DNA from: Cyanobacteriota bacterium
GTDB lineage: Bacteria; Cyanobacteriota; Cyanobacteriia; SKYG9
Direction: 5' to 3'
Assembly: GCA_025054735.1 (NCBI GenBank)
Contig: JANWZG010000082.1
Span: forward strand, 1 to 11,222
Length of the DNA stretch: 11,222 nucleotides
In this document: piece by piece, positions 6,864 to 11,222 of the stretch
How positions within the stretch are numbered: the stretch's first letter is position 1
Layout: each line of letters starts with the position of its first letter
Position numbers and translations under genes: made by a program
The notes under the pieces: model-generated
Databases searched by the model: none
Told to the model about the DNA's origin: nothing
Seen by the model: only the letters and a program-made list of their open reading frames with translations

Positions 6864-9800
6864 TTAGGGAGTTGAAGCATTGGGCAACTCGTCAGGGGAG
6901 AGTTTAGGTGCTAGGAGTTGGGATTTAGGGAGTTCGTTAGGGGAGAGTTGAGGCACTGAGAGTTGGGATTTAGAGAGTTCGTTACGGGAGAGTTGAGAAA
7001 CTGGAAGTTGGGTAGTAGGTATCGCCGTCTCTGATGACTGTATCTGCAGAATGGAGTCGCCCACTGTCGCTGGACTAGGTGTTGCTAGGGAGTCATTAGC
7101 ACAATACATAAGTTTCATCTGTCCAGACAGTGGGTTGTCTGGTGAGGCGATCGTGCTACAGATGGTAAGAGCTGATGCATCCCCGCCTTGGGGTTGAGAT
7201 TTGGGTGGTGTTATCGCCTGCTCAATATTCCGAATGCCGCCTGTACTCGTAGCCGTGCCAGCAGTAATGTTCACCTCTACTGGAGTGGTGTAGGCACTGT
7301 AATCCAAGGTATCAAAGCCAGCACCACCATCAATCAAGCCAGTGACCCTAGCGCCATTGGCAAAGATAAAGACATCATCCTCACTGCCGCCCACAAGATT
7401 CTGGACATTTTTGTAGGTGAAGATACCTACTGTGCCTTGATCCTGGCCTGTTAGCCTCCAGGTGTTGGGTGTATTAGCTCCAATTAGGGTGTTATTACCC
7501 TGACCGCCAGTGAGTCCCTCAATGTTACGAATGCCGCCTGTGCCTGTGGCTGTGTTGTTAGCCAGATTGACGGTAACAGGTGTTGTGTAAGCGCTATAGT
7601 CAAGGCGATCGACCCCGGCACCACCATCGACGATGCCACTCACCGTTGCGCCATCTGCAAAGACAAATACATCACTACCACTGCCCCCTGTGAGATTGCC
7701 AACGTTAGTAAACCGGAGTCCGTTGGGGAAAATACTGTTGAGGTGGCCACTATTGGCTCCTGTAATTGTCCAAGTGGTGTTGACATCTGCTCCTACTAGG
7801 ACTCTACCACTAGGAATCAGCACAGGGTCTGCAAAGTTAATGTTGCCCAGAACGATCGCACCGGTGCTGCTAATTTGGCCAATCGTAATCTGGGTGAAGC
7901 CATCAATTAGATTGCTTAGAGAGGTAGCACTCAAATCAAAGCCCCCTGTAGTTACCCCAATTCCCACATTCAGGCTTGGCTCTAGAGGTCGCAAGGTGAG
8001 ATTCCCAAAACCTGCTAAGGGAGCATTTAAGGCGATACCGTTAGCTGTCAGCAGGATGTCATCATTGGCCGTAACGTTGCCTGTGCTGGTGAGATTACCT
8101 GTGAGCACTGTGACCGTTAGATTGCCAGCGAGAGTTGATTTGCCTAGTTCCAAGTCAGCATTCGCTTGAATATCTGCGTTGTTACCTTCTAGCTGGAGGC
8201 GATGGAATTGATTGTTAGGATTGGACAACGTAATGTTGCCAGTGCCTGCCTTGAAACTAGTGATGTCGCCGACGGTAAGCCCATCACGTTGAGTAATGTT
8301 GCCTCCAGTGGTTACGGTCAAATTACCTGTGACGGCGATATTATCCAAGTCGAGGTCATTGATATCGTTAATGGTGGCGTTACTAGCAACAATTGCCACT
8401 GTATTGAAGTTATTGGCATTGTCTAGGGTGACAGTATTGGTGCCTGCGTCTAGGGTAGCAGTGCCGCCGATCGTCAGATTGCCAATATCCGTAATCGCGC
8501 CATTCGCAGTGAAGGTGGCGTTACCTACGATGGTGGAAGTTCCCAAACTCAAGCCTGCTGTGGTATTCAGCACGACATTGTTGCCAGCAGTTACTTGCAC
8601 TGTATTGAGATTGTTGGCAAGATTCAGGGTAATGTTCCCGGTAGAGGTGGCATTGAGGGCTGTGGTGCCTGCAACGGTGAGCACACCGCTTTGGGTAATG
8701 CCTGGTGTTGCTGCGGGTAAGGTAGTCGTGCCTGCGTTAGCCGTGTTAAGACTGAGGCTGCCACCAAAGTTATTCGCTGCTTGGTCAAGGACGATTGCAT
8801 CGCCGCCAATCACGCCGTTAAACTGTTCACCTGTTGCTTGACTATTGACACTCAGGCTGCCGGTCACAGTTCTTGTCGGCAGGTCAATCATCCCTACACG
8901 GGTAATAATCACATCACCATTGGGCAACGTAATATCCGGTAGAATGTTGCCTGTGTTACTGAGAACAGTGCTGGCAGATGTGTTGAGGGTAATGCCGCCT
9001 GCAACTCGCAGAACTGCGCTGGGGGCTTGGGTGATATTGCCCGTGGAGGTAAGGGTAAAGTCGCCACCAATGACCGTATTCCCTAAGGTGCTAGGGCCAC
9101 TGTTAGCTACCGTGACATTGCCAGCCCCGTGAGTGGTAGTGAAGCTAGCGTTGCCGGGGATGACAAAGCGAGTACCCGCTGTTTGAGAGATGAGGCCACC
9201 AGCAGTGATGTTGAAGTCGCTGCCAGTGGTGACATTGCCAAAGGTAATCGCCGATTGGTCAGTCAATGCTACGGAGTTGGCACTGGCGATCGTCACAAGG
9301 GTGAAATCGTTGGCGGCATTGGTCAGAGTAATGTTGCCTGTACCTGTTGCTAGGGTTGTGGTGCCACTGACTACGATCGCTGCTGACCCTTGGGTAAGGT
9401 TACCGTTACTCACCAGGTTCAAATTACCCGCTGTCGTTCCCTGGAGAGCTGTGGCACCCGTCTGGTTCAAGAACAGATCAGTGGCTGTGGTGTTCAGGGT
9501 AATTGTGCCAGCAGCAAGGTTCACGCGACTAGCACTAGTACCAATATTCCCTGCACCGTTCAAGTTCAGGGTTGCAGCCGTGAGAGTGCCTGGGCCATCT
9601 ACGAGGCCACTATTGTTGAGAGTGATGGTGTTGGCAGTGAGTGGTGCCCCAATGGTGAAGGTAGTGCCTGTATAGGTTTGATTTCCTGCGGTTGTAATAG
9701 CGCTGGTGGTGACGATCGCCCCTCCAGCTTGAACAGTGAGGTTTCCGGGCAAGGTGGCAGCAAAGGTGCCTAAGGTTACATTATTGCTATCCCGCAAGTG

Positions 9801-11222
9801 GACGTTGTTGCCAGAGAGGATGCTGACAAGATTGAAGTCATTACTTGCATCGGTCAGGGTGATGTTACCTGCATTGGCAGCGATCGTCATGGTGCCAAGC
9901 ACACGCCAAGCAGCCCCCTGAGCGAGATTAGCGCTGGTGGTAATGGTTAAGTTATTGAGTGCATCCTGATCTCCAACTTGGGTTGCAAAATTTACACCTC
10001 CACCACTGGCAACTACCGTCAGGCTGTTAGTTTCTCCCACTTGGCTGTTAACAGTGCCGTTAAAGCTGAGGATATTGCCTGTGAGGGTAATGTTGCTGTT
10101 GATCCGAACTGCATCCCCATAGGTCTGGTTGCCCGTAGTGGTGACATTACCATTCAGCTCGGTGCTGCCACCAGCATTGGTGCTAAGGCTGCTAGCTTGA
10201 ACACTGGCGTTAAAGCGAGTCACCCCTGTGCTGTTGGCTTGCAGGTCACCTAAGGCTTGGCTACTGCCCACAGCACCTGCGATCGTAATGTTGCCTGCGC
10301 CAGCATTCAGACTCAGGGCAGCATTGCCATCGACAGTATTAGCAAAAGTAATGGCTCCGTTGCTAGTTGTCAGGGTGACATTACCTGTAAGGGTGGTTGC
10401 TTGCGTGAACGTAATACTGGTTGCGTTAGTGATGTTGCCTGCAGTGGAGACGTTGCCCCCTCCATTTTGCAGGAATGCTCCCGCTAGGGTAAAATCACTG
10501 CCTGCACTGATTGTTGCTAGCCCACTGTTGGTTAGGGTGAAATTACCAGCAGTAGTGGTAACCGCCCCATTGAGAGAAACGGCTTGACCCACGATCGTCA
10601 AATTGCCACTGGTAATGGTGCTAGCAACTACGTTATTGCTGCCTGCATTCAGGCTAGTCGCGCCCGTGACTGTCAAGGTGCCAGTCTGGGTCAGAGTGTT
10701 ACCACTGGTTACAGTCAAGTTGCCACTGACAGTGGACGTTGCCAGGGTTAGGTCATCACGATCGCTGAGGGTGACGTTATTACCACTGGAGATGACCACT
10801 GTCCCAAAGTCGTTGTTAACGTTGTCTAGGGTGATGTTGTTGGTGATGCCAGCAGCCAGGGTAGTAGTGCCGCCGATCGCGAGATTGCCCGTGTTAGTGA
10901 TGGCTCCATTGCTTGTGACTGCAAAGTTCCCATCAACAGTGATGTTGCCTAGGCTGATGGTGTCTGTGCTGGTTACAGCTAGGTTGCCTGTGACCGTAGC
11001 TGCGGTGAACGCTGTAGCGGCAGCTTCTTGCAAAGTTACGTCAGTACCTCGAACCACAATGGCTCCCAACTGATTTGCTGGATTCGTGAGAGTGATAATC
11101 CCGGCTGGAGTGTTATTAGTGGTAGACTGCACGGCATTGAAACTAGCAGTCTTGCCAGGATCTGCCATCGTAATCGGGGCAGCTTGGGTAATGCTGGGTG
11201 TTGCAGTAACATTGCCCGTCAC
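6864..11222 (-). CDS. Giant beta-strand-repeat surface protein, C-terminal part
   Basis: The window holds the last 1452 residues of a much larger protein; the frame is open at the right edge and the first codon there is an internal GTG (Val), so the true start lies beyond. Residues 1 to about 1070 are Gly/Asn/Thr-rich repeats of roughly 70-85 residues, typically GNITLxNxxNDFxxVxIxSGNNVxLxDxxxLxLGxSTVxGNLTVTSGGxITQ, as expected of a right-handed beta-helix of the filamentous haemagglutinin/adhesin kind. Next come a less repetitive linker (about 1071-1147), two RTX-like modules (about 1148-1335) and a Pro/Ser/Leu-rich tail with 15-residue repeats. The only two cysteines (1355 and 1374) lie in the tail. 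No C-terminal autotransporter barrel is seen, so two-partner or type I-like export is possible, but no secretion gene is in the window. Likely a cell-surface or secreted adhesin; ligand unknown. Confidence 0.85.
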   Translation of the reverse strand: MTGNVTATPSITQAAPITMADPGKTASFNAVQSTTNNTPAGIITLTNPANQLGAIVVRGTDVTLQEAAATAFTAATVTGNLAVTSTDTISLGNITVDGNFAVTSNGAITNTGNLAIGGTTTLAAGITNNITLDNVNNDFGTVVISSGNNVTLSDRDDLTLATSTVSGNLTVTSGNTLTQTGTLTVTGATSLNAGSNNVVASTITSGNLTIVGQAVSLNGAVTTTAGNFTLTNSGLATISAGSDFTLAGAFLQNGGGNVSTAGNITNATSITFTQATTLTGNVTLTTSNGAITFANTVDGNAALSLNAGAGNITIAGAVGSSQALGDLQANSTGVTRFNASVQASSLSTNAGGSTELNGNVTTTGNQTYGDAVRINSNITLTGNILSFNGTVNSQVGETNSLTVVASGGGVNFATQVGDQDALNNLTITTSANLAQGAAWRVLGTMTIAANAGNITLTDASNDFNLVSILSGNNVHLRDSNNVTLGTFAATLPGNLTVQAGGAIVTTSAITTAGNQTYTGTTFTIGAPLTANTITLNNSGLVDGPGTLTAATLNLNGAGNIGTSASRVNLAAGTITLNTTATDLFLNQTGATALQGTTAGNLNLVSNGNLTQGSAAIVVSGTTTLATGTGNITLTNAANDFTLVTIASANSVALTDQSAITFGNVTTGSDFNITAGGLISQTAGTRFVIPGNASFTTTHGAGNVTVANSGPSTLGNTVIGGDFTLTSTGNITQAPSAVLRVAGGITLNTSASTVLSNTGNILPDITLPNGDVIITRVGMIDLPTRTVTGSLSVNSQATGEQFNGVIGGDAIVLDQAANNFGGSLSLNTANAGTTTLPAATPGITQSGVLTVAGTTALNATSTGNITLNLANNLNTVQVTAGNNVVLNTTAGLSLGTSTIVGNATFTANGAITDIGNLTIGGTATLDAGTNTVTLDNANNFNTVAIVASNATINDINDLDLDNIAVTGNLTVTTGGNITQRDGLTVGDITSFKAGTGNITLSNPNNQFHRLQLEGNNADIQANADLELGKSTLAGNLTVTVLTGNLTSTGNVTANDDILLTANGIALNAPLAGFGNLTLRPLEPSLNVGIGVTTGGFDLSATSLSNLIDGFTQITIGQISSTGAIVLGNINFADPVLIPSGRVLVGADVNTTWTITGANSGHLNSIFPNGLRFTNVGNLTGGSGSDVFVFADGATVSGIVDGGAGVDRLDYSAYTTPVTVNLANNTATGTGGIRNIEGLTGGQGNNTLIGANTPNTWRLTGQDQGTVGIFTYKNVQNLVGGSEDDVFIFANGARVTGLIDGGAGFDTLDYSAYTTPVEVNITAGTATSTGGIRNIEQAITPPKSQPQGGDASALTICSTIASPDNPLSGQMKLMYCANDSLATPSPATVGDSILQIQSSETAIPTTQLPVSQLSRNELSKSQLSVPQLSPNELPKSQLLAPKLSPDELPNASTP
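6871..7005 (-). repeat. 45-bp tandem repeat encoding 15-residue tail units
   Basis: Three adjacent 45-bp units (6871-6915, 6916-6960, 6961-7005) lie near the 3' end of the adhesin gene; the latter two are highly alike and the first is degenerate. They encode units such as SPNELPKSQLLAPKL. A further partial copy starts at 7006. The unit length is a multiple of three, so copy-number changes would keep the frame. Confidence 0.85.
7218..7781 (-). repeat. Two tandem RTX-like (calcium-binding-like) modules
   Basis: Two copies of about 90-100 residues lie head to tail: 7476-7781 (first in the protein) and 7218-7475 (second). Each contains GGSGSDVFVFADGA or GGSEDDVFIFANGA, then DGGAGxDxLDYSAYTTPVxVN and TGGIRNIE. 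The GGxGxDxF pattern is that of haemolysin-type calcium-binding nonapeptides. The second copy has Glu-Asp-Asp in place of Gly-Ser-Asp at one turn. Sequence identity is high enough to suggest a duplication. Confidence 0.8.
8010..11222 (-). repeat. Degenerate beta-helix repeat array within adhesin gene
   Basis: About 3.2 kb of the gene encodes diverged repeats built from GNLTV, GNITL, NNDF, SGNNV and ITQ blocks. Units are related but not identical and vary in length, which suggests old duplications rather than recent expansion. Valine/leucine-rich open frames on the opposite strand follow from this skewed codon use and are not counted as genes. Confidence 0.75.

Noticed and set aside
7188..11073. 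Many plus-strand open frames (up to about 180 codons) opposite the adhesin
   Set aside because: They follow the repeat array, are rich in Val/Leu/Pro as expected for the antisense of Asn/Thr/Gly codons, overlap each other and match no recognised domain.

Overview
The window looks like cyanobacterial chromosome, perhaps from a metagenome assembly. The reasons are at least 20 copies of CGATCG (the core of the HIP1 palindrome; about 3 expected by chance in 11 kb), one full GCGATCGC at 6827-6834, a perfect NtcA-type promoter, and an operon whose gene order matches, from memory, the Synechocystis sll1077-sll1082 cluster.

Layout. (i) 118-1215, minus strand: a GT4-family glycosyltransferase, preceded on its left by 117 bp of featureless AT-rich DNA. 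(ii) 1216-1550: a regulatory region for the rightward operon. It holds an NtcA box with a correctly spaced -10 element, then a guanidine-I (ykkC) riboswitch aptamer whose 3' conserved segment doubles as the 5' arm of an intrinsic terminator. (iii) 1551-6841, plus strand: guanidine hydrolase (gdmH, commonly annotated agmatinase/speB), HypA-like and HypB-like nickel-insertion proteins, then a lipoprotein solute-binding protein, a permease and an ATPase of a NitT/TauT-type ABC importer. (iv) 6864-11222, minus strand, convergent and only 22 bp from the operon end: the C-terminal 1452 residues of a giant beta-strand-repeat surface protein, with two RTX-like modules and a tandem-repeat tail. Its 5' end lies beyond the window.

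How it works together. The operon reads as a guanidine-nitrogen salvage unit: the importer would bring in guanidine or a related cation, HypA/HypB would load nickel into the hydrolase, and the hydrolase would release ammonia and urea. Initiation appears to depend on nitrogen limitation (NtcA) and elongation on guanidine (riboswitch), which gives an AND-type logic. Transport of guanidine by this ABC system is inferred from context.

Main anomaly. The hydrolase frame is interrupted by one in-frame TGA (codon 192) between the metal-binding GGDHS and DRHVD motifs, with conserved sequence in the same frame on both sides. It is therefore a recent nonsense allele, a sequencing or assembly error, or less probably a split gene: the stop overlaps a good Shine-Dalgarno-like sequence placed 8 nt before a GTG codon.
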